Below, piece by piece: positions 25,500 through 33,507 of a DNA stretch of 41,460 nt. The position numbers were made by a program, and so were the translations under genes. The notes beneath the pieces are model-generated. The model was not told where the DNA came from, did not search any database, and was given only the letters and a program-made list of their open reading frames with translations. Origin of the DNA: Lachnospiraceae bacterium (GTDB lineage: Bacteria; Bacillota; Clostridia; Lachnospirales; Lachnospiraceae); the NCBI GenBank assembly GCA_021200995.1, contig JAJQFS010000008.1, positions 1 through 41,460 on the forward strand. Reading direction: 5' to 3'. The stretch's first letter is position 1. The number at the start of each line of letters is the position of its first letter.

Positions 25500-26426
25500 G
25501 TGGAAGGTTCCAGACAGGACATTGTCCGGGTCATCAATGAGCACCGGGACAAGCTAAGCAAAGGACATAAAAAAATAGCGGATTACATTATAGAGCACAG
25601 CGATGACGCCGCTTTCATGACAGCAATGGAGCTGGGGCAGACGCTGGGAATTTCGGAATCCACTGTGGTCCGCTTTGCTTCCAGAATCGGCTACAAGGGA
25701 TATCCGCAGATGCAGGACGCGCTCCAGCAGTACGCGAAGACCAAATATCGCACCCTTTCAGCACCGGAATTCTCCGACCAGACATTTGACACCTGGGGCG
25801 TGATCGCATCCGTTTTTCAGTCGGATATGGAGAAAATCAGCTCCGCCATGGAGAACCTGTCCGAGACCCGCTTTGCCTATACTGTTGATTTATTGCTTTC
25901 AGCAAAGCATATATACATTGTCGGCCTGCGCAACTCAGCGCCGCTGGCATCGTTTTTCTATTTTTATCTGAATATGATCCGACCGGATGTCATGCAGTTA
26001 AATACGACCGCGGCCACGGAGCTTTATGAACAGATGCTGCACATCGGGCAGGATGACGTCCTGGTGGCGATTTCCTTCCCGCGATATTCGATCCGCACTC
26101 TGAAGGCCATGGAGATGGCCAAGGATCACGGCGCTTCGATCGTGGCGCTGACCGATTCCGAACACAGTCCCATGAACATGTACGCCTCGGTTTCTCTTTA
26201 CGCCAGCAGTAATTTAAACAGCGTCGCGGATTCGCTGGTGGCGCCCATGTGCGTGCTGAACGCGCTGATTGTCGCCATGTGCTTAAAAGAGCCTGAAAAG
26301 ATCACGCAGGAGCTGAAAGCGCTGGAGGATGCCTGGGACAATTATCAGGTGTATTCCCATGATGAGATCAACCGGATTGATACGGAGGCTGGTTTTGGCG
26401 TCAAACCGATGAAAAGTGATGAGTAG
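25500..26426 (+). CDS. MurR/RpiR family transcriptional regulator
   Basis: This 308-residue regulator has an N-terminal RpiR helix-turn-helix (residues about 5-80, including LGISESTVVRFASRIGYKGYPQMQ). A C-terminal SIS domain (about 125-255, with IYIVGLRNSAPLASFF, VAISFPRYSIRTL and VALTDSEHSPM) binds phosphosugars. Members repress or activate sugar-phosphate and amino-sugar genes. The effector here is unknown; an amino sugar of the adjacent glycan locus is one possibility. Translation begins at GTG 25500 after AGGGGGA. The end overlaps the next gene by 11 bases, so the flavoprotein, cmk, ispH and S1 genes probably follow in one operon. Confidence 0.85.
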   Translation: MEGSRQDIVRVINEHRDKLSKGHKKIADYIIEHSDDAAFMTAMELGQTLGISESTVVRFASRIGYKGYPQMQDALQQYAKTKYRTLSAPEFSDQTFDTWGVIASVFQSDMEKISSAMENLSETRFAYTVDLLLSAKHIYIVGLRNSAPLASFFYFYLNMIRPDVMQLNTTAATELYEQMLHIGQDDVLVAISFPRYSIRTLKAMEMAKDHGASIVALTDSEHSPMNMYASVSLYASSNLNSVADSLVAPMCVLNALIVAMCLKEPEKITQELKALEDAWDNYQVYSHDEINRIDTEAGFGVKPMKSDE

Positions 26427-27648
26427 CTGTATTGTGATCGGCGGCGGCGCGTCCGGTATGATGGCCGCTTACCAGGCCGCGAAACGGGGACACCAGGTCC
26501 TTCTTTTAGAAAAAAACGAAAAGCTCGGCAAAAAAATCTATATCACCGGCAAGGGCCGCTGCAACCTGACCAACGCCTGCGAAACAGAAGATTTTTTTCA
26601 GCATGTGGTGACAAACGCGAAATTTCTTTACAGTGCTGTCTATGGATTTGGCCCGGACGATGTTGTATCGCTTTTGAACGCGTACGACTGTCCCACAAAG
26701 GTAGAGCGTGGGAACAGAGTGTTCCCCGTTTCGGACCATGCTTCCGATGTGATTTTTGCCCTGCAGCGCGCCCTGAAAGCAGCTGGTGTGGAGATTCGGC
26801 TGAAGACTACAGTCAGCCGGCTTTTTTTTGAGAATAACGCGGTTTCCGGCGTGGAACTGAAAAACGGCAGGCGTCTGTATGCCGACTCTGTGATCGTCTG
26901 CACGGGAGGGCTTTCCTATCCGTCCACCGGCTCCACAGGGGACGGTTACCGCTTCGCGCACGACGCGGGACTTTCCGTGAAGGAGCAGCATCCGGCGCTG
27001 GTTTCTTTTGTCTGCCCGGAGCACTGGTGCCGTGATTTAGCCGGTTTGTCGCTTCGCAATGTACAGGTTACACTTCTGGACGGGAAACGGAAGCTGTTTC
27101 AGGACTTCGGCGAGATGCTCTTTACCCACCGCGGCGTGAGCGGCCCGCTGATTTTGTCCGCGAGCAGTATTTACACAGGAAAATATGCCGGCAGACGCCT
27201 GCTGTTGCAGATTGATTTAAAACCGGCGCTTGACTTGGAGCAGCTGGACAGACGGCTTTTGCGGGATTTTGAGGCCAATCAGAATAAGCAGTTTAAAAAC
27301 GCGCTGGACGGCTTATTTCCTTCCGGGCTGATACCGGTGATGGTCAGCCTTTCAGGCATTGACCCATCCCGGAAGGTGAATGAAATCAGCCGTGAGGAAC
27401 GCAGATCATTTGCTTCATTGATGAAAGCGCTTCCACTGACGGTTACCGGTACGGGAGGTTTCGAGGAAGCCATTATCACACAGGGCGGAGTCGATGTCAG
27501 GGAGATCAATCCGTCCACGATGGAGTCCAGAAAGATAAAAGGACTTTATTTCGCGGGAGAGGTACTGGACTTGGACGCGCTGACAGGCGGGTTTAACCTG
27601 CAGATTGCCTGGTCAACCGGGCATCTGGCAGGAGATTCTGTCAGGTGA
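26416..27648 (+). CDS. NAD(P)/FAD-dependent oxidoreductase (HI0933/BaiN-like)
   Basis: This is a flavoprotein of about 410 residues of the HI0933/YtfN-YhiN/BaiN-type family (PF03486). The FAD-binding Rossmann motif is IGGGASGMMAAYQAAKRG at the N-terminus, followed by KLGKKIYITGKGRCNLTN. A central VIVCTGGLSYPSTGSTGDGY and a C-terminal TQGGVDVREINPSTMES and FAGEVLDLDALTGGFNLQ complete the family pattern. Substrates are poorly defined; BaiN members act on bile-acid intermediates, but this cannot be assumed here. Start is GTG 26416 or ATG 26419; both overlap the previous gene, and the first is listed. In Clostridia this gene is commonly next to cmk, as here. Confidence 0.85.
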   Translation: MMSSCIVIGGGASGMMAAYQAAKRGHQVLLLEKNEKLGKKIYITGKGRCNLTNACETEDFFQHVVTNAKFLYSAVYGFGPDDVVSLLNAYDCPTKVERGNRVFPVSDHASDVIFALQRALKAAGVEIRLKTTVSRLFFENNAVSGVELKNGRRLYADSVIVCTGGLSYPSTGSTGDGYRFAHDAGLSVKEQHPALVSFVCPEHWCRDLAGLSLRNVQVTLLDGKRKLFQDFGEMLFTHRGVSGPLILSASSIYTGKYAGRRLLLQIDLKPALDLEQLDRRLLRDFEANQNKQFKNALDGLFPSGLIPVMVSLSGIDPSRKVNEISREERRSFASLMKALPLTVTGTGGFEEAIITQGGVDVREINPSTMESRKIKGLYFAGEVLDLDALTGGFNLQIAWSTGHLAGDSVR

Positions 27649-27663
27649 GGGGGGGAATTATAC

Positions 27664-28338
27664 ATGAGTTTTTGTATCGCGATAGACGGTCCCGCCGGAG
27701 CGGGAAAGAGCACCATCGCCAGAAAACTTGCCGCCAGACTGTGTCTCGTTTACGTCGACACCGGCGCCATGTACCGCGCCATGGCTTATCATCTGCTGCG
27801 CAAAGGGACAGATTTTACTGATCAGGCGCAGATCAGCGCAGACTGCCAGGACGCGGATATTTCCATTGCCTATGACAACGGAGAACAGATCGTCCTGTTA
27901 AATGGGGAAAATGTGAATCCATATCTGCGAAGCGAGGCTGTCAGTGAAAAGGCTTCTGTTTCCAGCACAAACGGAGACGTCCGCAAACGTCTTGTCCTTC
28001 TGCAGCAGAAGCTGGCCGAACATACAGATCTGATTATGGATGGACGGGACATCGGAACCTGTGTCCTTCCCGGCGCGCAGCTGAAAATTTATCTGACAGC
28101 CTCCGCCAGTACGCGGGCCAAGCGCAGATATCTGGAGCTTACGCAGAAAGGCGTCAACTGCGACCTGAATGAAATCGAGCGGGAGATTAACGAACGGGAT
28201 TACCGCGATATGCACCGTGAAATCTCTCCTTTGCGCAAAGCGGATGACGCTGTGGAGGTAGACACCTCGGACATGACCATTGACCAGGTTGTCTCTCAGA
28301 TCATGGAGATGGCTTTAAAGAAACGGAAAGCGGGGTAG
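27664..28338 (+). CDS. cmk: Cytidylate kinase
   Basis: This 224-residue nucleoside monophosphate kinase converts CMP and dCMP to the diphosphates with ATP. The P-loop is GPAGAGKST (9-17), followed by the CMP-binding segment YVDTGAMYRAMAYH and the late RDIGTCVLP and DYRDMHREISPLRKA motifs typical of Cmk. The start at 27664 follows a very G-rich site (GAGGGGGGG). The order cmk, ispH, S1 gene is a common clostridial arrangement, so the assignment is strongly supported by context. Confidence 0.95.
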   Translation: MSFCIAIDGPAGAGKSTIARKLAARLCLVYVDTGAMYRAMAYHLLRKGTDFTDQAQISADCQDADISIAYDNGEQIVLLNGENVNPYLRSEAVSEKASVSSTNGDVRKRLVLLQQKLAEHTDLIMDGRDIGTCVLPGAQLKIYLTASASTRAKRRYLELTQKGVNCDLNEIEREINERDYRDMHREISPLRKADDAVEVDTSDMTIDQVVSQIMEMALKKRKAG

Positions 28339-28345
28339 AGACAGC

Positions 28346-29191
28346 ATGGAAGTCAGACTCGCAAAATCCGCCGGTTTCTGTTTTGGCGTGAAGCGTGCCA
28401 TGGATATGGTATATCAGCAGATTGACACCGGACAAAAGATTTATACCTACGGTCCCATCATTCATAATGAGGAAGTGGTCAAAGACCTGGAGTCTCGTGG
28501 TGTTACAGTGCTTGATCCGGAACATATTGATTCTGTGTCTGAAGGAATTGTGATTATCCGTTCACATGGAGTAGAACGGGCCGTACAGGAACAGCTGACC
28601 GCAAAAGGCTTTACATGTGTGGACGCCACATGCCCGTTTGTTAAGCGCATTCATTCAACCGTGGCACGGGAGAGCGCTGCCGGCAGACAGATTATTATCG
28701 CTGGGAATCCGGAACATCCGGAGGTGCAGGGCATCATGGGCTGGTGCGAGACCCCCGCTATTGTGGTAAAAGACGAAAGTGACGCCGAAAATTTAGAAAT
28801 TCTGCCCAAAAAAGAATACTGCGTAGTGGCCCAAACGACATTTAATTACACAAAATTTCACAAAATAGTTGAAATCATCCGGGAAAAGAATTATAATGCA
28901 CTTATTGTGGATACTATATGCAATGCTACCGAGGAGAGACAGACTGAGGCAAGGAAAATATCCCAGGCCGCTGATGCAATGATAATCATAGGTGGAAAGA
29001 AAAGTTCAAATACCCGTAAGCTGTACGAGATATGCGCTGAACACTGCGAACATACATACTACGTCCAGACAGCGGCGGATTTGAGATTTGAACTACCTGA
29101 ATCTGTTGGATTTGTTGGTATTACTGCAGGGGCTTCCACCCCCAACAATATAATCGAGGAGGTTCAAAATTATGTCAGAATTAACTTTTGA
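28346..29191 (+). CDS. ispH: 4-hydroxy-3-methylbut-2-enyl diphosphate reductase
   Basis: This 281-residue iron-sulfur enzyme catalyses the last step of the MEP isoprenoid pathway, forming isopentenyl and dimethylallyl diphosphate. The three cluster cysteines are C12 (SAGFCFGVKRA), C96 (DATCPFV) and C192 (DTICNAT). Substrate-binding motifs TYGPIIHN, RSHGV and SSNTRKL are present, with TAGASTP near the C-terminus. In many Clostridia this enzyme is fused to an S1 protein. Here the two are separate but overlap by 20 bases, and the ribosome site of the S1 gene lies within ispH. It starts seven bases after cmk. Confidence 0.95.
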   Translation: MEVRLAKSAGFCFGVKRAMDMVYQQIDTGQKIYTYGPIIHNEEVVKDLESRGVTVLDPEHIDSVSEGIVIIRSHGVERAVQEQLTAKGFTCVDATCPFVKRIHSTVARESAAGRQIIIAGNPEHPEVQGIMGWCETPAIVVKDESDAENLEILPKKEYCVVAQTTFNYTKFHKIVEIIREKNYNALIVDTICNATEERQTEARKISQAADAMIIIGGKKSSNTRKLYEICAEHCEHTYYVQTAADLRFELPESVGFVGITAGASTPNNIIEEVQNYVRINF

Positions 29192-30320
29192 ACAAATGCT
29201 GGAGGAATCATTCAAAACAATTCATACAGGAGAGGTAGTAAGCGGTACTGTGATCGACGTGAAACCCGATCAGATCATACTGAATATCGGTTACAAGGCG
29301 GATGGTATCCTGCCGAAAAACGAGTACAGCAATGACCCTGCTGTTGATCTGACACAGGCTGTGAAGGTTGGAGACACGATGGAAGTAAAGGTGATGAAGG
29401 TGAACGATGGCGACGGGCAGGTTGCCCTCACTTACAAGCGCCTCGCCGCGGAGCGCGGCAATAAGCGTATCGAGGAAGCGTACAACAACAAGGAAGTCCT
29501 GACCGCGAAGGTAACCCAGGTTCTGGATGGGGGCTTAAGCGTGACAGTGGAAGGGGCAAGGGTCTTTATCCCCGCGAGCCTTGTTTCCGATACATATGAG
29601 AGAGACCTGACCAAATACGCGGATCAGGAGATTCAGTTTGTCATCACGGAGTACAATCCGAAGAGAAGACGTTACATCGGCGACAGAAAGCAGCTGATCG
29701 TAGCGAAGAAAGCCGAGATGCAGGCAGCTGTCTTTGCCCGTATCAAAGAGGGTGATGTGGTAGAAGGCACTGTGAAAAACGTGACCGATTTCGGCACGTT
29801 CATCGATCTGGGCGGTGTGGATGGTCTTCTGCACATCTCTGAGATGAGCTGGGGCCGCATCGAGCATCCGAAGAAGGTCTTTACCGTAGGCCAGGAACTG
29901 AAGGTTCTGATCAAGGAGATCAACGGCAATAAGATTGCGTTGTCCTTAAAGTTTGACGAGCTGAACCCCTGGAAGGACGCTGCCACGAAGTTCGCTGTCG
30001 GCACAATTGTCACCGGCAAAGTAGCCCGCATGACGGACTTTGGCGCTTTTGTGGAGCTTGAGCCGGGCGTGGACGCTCTGCTGCATGTCTCTCAGATTTC
30101 CAGAGAGCGTGTGGAGAAACCCTCTGATGTTCTTTCCGTTGGCCAGGAGATTACAGCCAAGATTACGAACTTCAACGAAGAGACGCACAAGATCAGCCTC
30201 AGCATGAAGGCGCTGCTTCCTTCCACGAAATCCAGAAAAGAGAAAGAGCCGGAAGCGGATGTCGTAAGCGTGGATATCGAGGCGGAGATTGCCAGGCAGC
30301 AGGAAGAGGACGCGGAGTAA
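29172..30320 (+). CDS. S1 RNA-binding domain protein (bS1-like)
   Basis: This 382-residue protein is built of about four S1 (OB-fold) repeats, at roughly residues 18-85, 103-170, 188-256 and 273-342. The last two are the most canonical (FGTFIDLGGVDGLLHISEMSWG and FGAFVELEPGVDALLHVSQIS). It binds mRNA and probably helps translation, like ribosomal protein bS1, although Firmicute homologues are shorter and not always ribosome-bound. The acidic tail ends in EEDAE. The ATG at 29172 has GAGGAGGTT seven bases ahead, inside ispH. A strong hairpin terminator follows. Confidence 0.9.
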   Translation: MSELTFEQMLEESFKTIHTGEVVSGTVIDVKPDQIILNIGYKADGILPKNEYSNDPAVDLTQAVKVGDTMEVKVMKVNDGDGQVALTYKRLAAERGNKRIEEAYNNKEVLTAKVTQVLDGGLSVTVEGARVFIPASLVSDTYERDLTKYADQEIQFVITEYNPKRRRYIGDRKQLIVAKKAEMQAAVFARIKEGDVVEGTVKNVTDFGTFIDLGGVDGLLHISEMSWGRIEHPKKVFTVGQELKVLIKEINGNKIALSLKFDELNPWKDAATKFAVGTIVTGKVARMTDFGAFVELEPGVDALLHVSQISRERVEKPSDVLSVGQEITAKITNFNEETHKISLSMKALLPSTKSRKEKEPEADVVSVDIEAEIARQQEEDAE

Positions 30321-30393
30321 GCTGCTGTTGTGCCTCACCTGTATGGATATCGTATCCTGACGGTTCTGATTTATTTTAAATGTGTATACAGAA

Positions 30394-30440
30394 ATCCCAC
30401 AGGTTTTGATCAGATGAGATCGGAACCTGTGGGATTTTTT
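30394..30440 (+). terminator. Rho-independent terminator after the S1 gene
   Basis: ATCCCACAGGTT pairs with AACCTGTGGGAT, forming a perfect 12-base stem around an 18-base loop, followed directly by TTTTTT. It sits between convergent genes and ends the rpiR-to-S1 operon. It may also stop transcripts from the minus-strand exonuclease gene, which ends 12 bases further on. Confidence 0.9.
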
Positions 30441-30451
30441 GCTTTTACTGT

Positions 30452-31588
30452 TTATGACGTTTCGCCAGCGGCCATGGCAGGCGCCTGTCGGTCATTGAGG
30501 ATTTTCCGGATCAGATGCTCCGCGTAGCATTGAAAGAGTTCACGGTTTTCACGAGTATCGGTCGTGATCTCAAAATAGGTGACGTGATCCTTGTAATCCG
30601 CCTTATAATAGGGTTCCACAATCGGCGAATACTGTTTCAGAAAATATCCGCTGCGCCTGGTGTAGCAGGTGGCGGCAGTCGCCTGGACGCGATATTCCTT
30701 TTCCGCAAAGGACGCGACGGATTTGTGATAGGCGGCATCCAGCGCCGGTATGTAATAGTAATTTTTATAATTCGGGTAGTAGTATTTCAGTTCTCCGTCC
30801 AGTACGGGAACCGAAAGCATCAGCTTCGTGCCGTCAGCCAGCAGCGTGATGCCGTCATATTGCAGCGTCAGTGGCCTGGGAAGCGGCTGGGGAAGTTTGC
30901 ACTCCATGGTAAGTTCACAGGTCAGTTCCCCTTTGTGATTTTTGGTTTTGGTCATGGAGGCTTTGCGTACTTTTGGTACTTTGCGCAGGATATCCCCATA
31001 TGAGAGCATGGACAGGATATAAAGAAGCCCCTTCATATCATCCCGGTTATGCTGCATCAGCAGATTGCGCGTCGTATCGTTCGGATGAGCGGTATACGCC
31101 TTATATCGCTGAATCAGTTCCCCTCCATTATAAGGATCCCGCCTGTGCAGCCCCATAAATTCCTCAACAGTGCGCTGCCTGCAGTCCGCCAGACCCAGCT
31201 TGTCCCGCCAGGAACTGATCTGTCTGTAAAGGTCAATGCTCTGCAGACTGTCTAAAGGCAGCTCGATCTCATAGGCCGCGGCCTTCTGCATAAGATAGGA
31301 AATGTCAAAGCGGGTACCGTTAAAATGAATGAGCACTGAAAAATGATCAAGAAGATGATTGAGACGCAGCAGAAGCTCTTTCTCCTCGGAGGGAGATTCC
31401 GCCATCATCTGGTGCAGCTCCCACTTGCCATTCTGACAGGAAATCAGACCAATCAGGTACAGCTGTGTATGAGCGGGAGAGAATCCGGTTGTCTCGATAT
31501 CCAAAAATAAGATTTCATCCAGGGGAGCAAACTGCTCCAGCGGGTAAGCAGGGGTAAACTGCTCCAGAGATTCTCTGGAAATATACAT
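30452..31588 (-). CDS. RNase H-like exonuclease domain protein (YprB-like)
   Basis: This 378-residue protein has a DEDD-type 3'-5' exonuclease fold in its first 200 residues, as in the ribonuclease-H-like family PF13482. The acidic residues are D30 and E32 in LFLDIETTGFS, an Asp in HFNGTRFDISYL, and the HNRDD motif (H-x3-D) that closes the site. The C-terminal half (about residues 210-378) is specific to the Firmicute group and has no recognised domain. The start codon follows AGGAGG on the minus strand. It is divergent from thrC, with a 169-base gap. It probably acts on nucleic acids, but the substrate is unknown. Confidence 0.8.
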   Translation of the reverse strand: MYISRESLEQFTPAYPLEQFAPLDEILFLDIETTGFSPAHTQLYLIGLISCQNGKWELHQMMAESPSEEKELLLRLNHLLDHFSVLIHFNGTRFDISYLMQKAAAYEIELPLDSLQSIDLYRQISSWRDKLGLADCRQRTVEEFMGLHRRDPYNGGELIQRYKAYTAHPNDTTRNLLMQHNRDDMKGLLYILSMLSYGDILRKVPKVRKASMTKTKNHKGELTCELTMECKLPQPLPRPLTLQYDGITLLADGTKLMLSVPVLDGELKYYYPNYKNYYYIPALDAAYHKSVASFAEKEYRVQATAATCYTRRSGYFLKQYSPIVEPYYKADYKDHVTYFEITTDTRENRELFQCYAEHLIRKILNDRQAPAMAAGETS

Positions 31589-31680
31589 GGTAACCTCCTG
31601 AAATTACAGATAAACCTAGGATACCACATATTTTGCTCAAAAGGTAGAGGGAGTTTGTCAAAAAGTTTCGAAATGCGGCC

Positions 31681-31709
31681 TTGAAAGGGTATTTTGTTTA
31701 TGGTAGAAT
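31681..31709 (+). promoter_or_regulatory. Promoter for thrC
   Basis: TTGAAA (31681-31686) and TAGAAT (31704-31709) have 17-base spacing. The start site would be near 31716, leaving about 42 bases before the ATG. No T-box or other threonine-responsive leader is visible in this short stretch. Confidence 0.6.
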
Positions 31710-31757
31710 TGTCAGCGAAATGTTTCAAACAATCTGATGTATATAAGGAGACGTAAA

Positions 31758-33251
31758 ATGCCTGTTTTCTATCATTCCACCAGAAACGCTTCTGTTACAG
31801 TCACAGCCTCTCAGGCGATCCTTCAGGGATTATCAAAGGACGGCGGTCTGTTTGTGCCGGACCACATACCGGCCCTGGACAAAAGCCTTCCGGAGCTTTC
31901 CGGACTGGATTATCGTCAGGTGGCTTATGAAGTGATGAAGCTTCTGCTTTCCGATTTTACGGAGGAAGAACTGAAGTTCTGCATTGATCACGCATATGAT
32001 GAGAAATTTGATACGTCTGAGATCGCGCCGCTGCGTTACGCGGATGGAGCCTATTTTCTGGAGCTGTTCCATGGACGAACGATCGCCTTCAAGGACATGG
32101 CGCTGTCCATTCTGCCATACCTGATGACCACCTCTGCCAGGAAAAATCACGTACAAAACGATATCGTCATCCTGACCGCTACCTCCGGGGATACCGGCAA
32201 GGCCGCTTTGGCAGGTTTTGCTGACGTACCTGGGACGAAGATTATCGTCTTTTATCCCAAAAACGGCGTCTCCGCCATTCAGGAAAAGCAGATGATAACC
32301 CAGAAAGGCGACAACACATTCGTCGTTGGCATTCATGGCAATTTTGACGACGCGCAGACCGGCGTGAAACGGATCTTTGGCGATGAGGCGCTTACCGACA
32401 GACTTAATCAGGCAGGCTTTCAGTTCTCCAGTGCCAACTCCATCAACATTGGCCGTCTGGTGCCGCAGATTGTATATTATGTGTACGCTTACACGAGACT
32501 CTTGGCACAGGGGAAAATTCTCCCTGGAGAAGAGATCAATGTAGTCGTTCCGACCGGCAATTTCGGCAATATTCTGGCCGCCTATTACGCAAAGGAAATG
32601 GGCCTGCCTGTGCATAAATTGATCTGCGCCTCCAATGACAATAAAGTCCTGTATGACTTTTTCTCCACCGGTACCTATGACAAAAACAGGGACTTCATTC
32701 TGACCACATCTCCCTCCATGGACATTCTGGTCAGCTCCAACCTGGAGCGCCTGATTTATAAAATCGCGGGAGAGGACGCCGCGCAGAACGCTGCTCTGAT
32801 GCAGCAGCTCAATCAGGACGGTGTTTATACCATTACAGACGCCATGCGCGAAGGCCTGAAAGATTTTGCTGGCGGCTGCGCTGATGTCGCGCAGACGGCT
32901 GAGACGATTCGTCATATTTATGAGAATGACCGATATGTGATCGATCCGCATACCGCGGTGGCTGCCTGTGTGAACGAACAGTATGTGCGAGATACCGGTG
33001 ACGACCATGTGACGCTCATTGCCTCAACCGCCAGCCCGTACAAGTTCACCCGCAGTGTGATGGAGGCGATTGACCCCGAACACGCGAAAGAAGAAGATTT
33101 TGCACTGGCAGACCGCCTTTGTAAGCTTTCCGGCGTCAAAATCCCAGCCGCGATTGAGGAAATCCGAACCGCGCCTGTTCTGCACGATACAGTCTGTGAG
33201 AAAGATGACATGGTGGACGTAATTCTGAAGTTTCTGCAGATAGATAAATAG
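31758..33251 (+). CDS. thrC: Threonine synthase
   Basis: This 497-residue PLP enzyme of the long threonine synthase class converts O-phospho-L-homoserine and water to L-threonine and phosphate. The N-terminal lid region ends in LSKDGGLFVPDHIPAL. The PLP lysine is K112 in GRTIAFKDMAL. The phosphate-binding TATSGDTGKAAL and the loop SANSINIGRLVPQ follow. The start at 31758 has AAGGAG ahead and matches the family N-terminus (PVFYHSTRN); ATG 31737 would overlap this ribosome site. The gene stands alone, with no hom or thrB nearby. Confidence 0.95.
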   Translation: MPVFYHSTRNASVTVTASQAILQGLSKDGGLFVPDHIPALDKSLPELSGLDYRQVAYEVMKLLLSDFTEEELKFCIDHAYDEKFDTSEIAPLRYADGAYFLELFHGRTIAFKDMALSILPYLMTTSARKNHVQNDIVILTATSGDTGKAALAGFADVPGTKIIVFYPKNGVSAIQEKQMITQKGDNTFVVGIHGNFDDAQTGVKRIFGDEALTDRLNQAGFQFSSANSINIGRLVPQIVYYVYAYTRLLAQGKILPGEEINVVVPTGNFGNILAAYYAKEMGLPVHKLICASNDNKVLYDFFSTGTYDKNRDFILTTSPSMDILVSSNLERLIYKIAGEDAAQNAALMQQLNQDGVYTITDAMREGLKDFAGGCADVAQTAETIRHIYENDRYVIDPHTAVAACVNEQYVRDTGDDHVTLIASTASPYKFTRSVMEAIDPEHAKEEDFALADRLCKLSGVKIPAAIEEIRTAPVLHDTVCEKDDMVDVILKFLQIDK

Positions 33252-33264
33252 CAGATCGTTCACG

Positions 33265-33318
33265 GTTCAAAACAGGATACTCTGCGTTTTGAACATGGAT
33301 TCGTGCGTTTTGTATAAT
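33265..33318 (+). promoter_or_regulatory. Distal pckA promoter P1 with inverted repeat over its -35
   Basis: GTTCAAAAC (33265-33273) and GTTTTGAAC (33286-33294) form a perfect nine-base inverted repeat with a 12-base centre. The right arm contains a -35 box, TTGAAC (33289-33294), which pairs with TATAAT (33313-33318) at 18-base spacing. A symmetric site over a -35 is where a repressor would bind. Alternatively, the hairpin terminates thrC, but no T-run follows. Confidence 0.5.
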
Positions 33319-33367
33319 ATTGATAAATTTTTCACGTTGTATTTTACTAAAATTTACAGATTGTTTA

Positions 33368-33395
33368 TTGATTTTTTTTTAACAACAGGTATAAT
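33368..33395 (+). promoter_or_regulatory. Proximal pckA promoter P2
   Basis: TTGATT (33368-33373) and a perfect TATAAT (33390-33395) are 16 bases apart. The predicted start near 33402 gives a leader of about 105 bases before pckA. This is the stronger of two tandem candidate promoters. Confidence 0.6.
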
Positions 33396-33433
33396 TATCT
33401 GTGGGTTGAGAGGATTTCCCGACATCCTGACGA

Positions 33434-33463
33434 ACGGGTAAAACCCGCTGCTGCGGGTAAAAC
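33434..33463 (+). promoter_or_regulatory. pckA leader with competing hairpins
   Basis: The leader repeats CGGGTAAAAC at 33435-33444 and 33454-33463. GGGT (33436-33439) can pair with ACCC (33443-33446), or ACCCGC (33443-33448) can pair with GCGGGT (33453-33458). The two structures are mutually exclusive because they share the ACCC segment. This could tune mRNA stability or translation; no known riboswitch is recognised. Confidence 0.4.
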
Positions 33464-33507
33464 TATAAATTTACACTATATCAAAGAAAGAAAAGAGGAA
33501 AAGTAAG

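Noticed and set aside
31833-33008. Long minus-strand open frame of 391 codons opposite thrC
   Set aside because: thrC has full PLP and family motifs on the plus strand; the antisense frame shows no family features.
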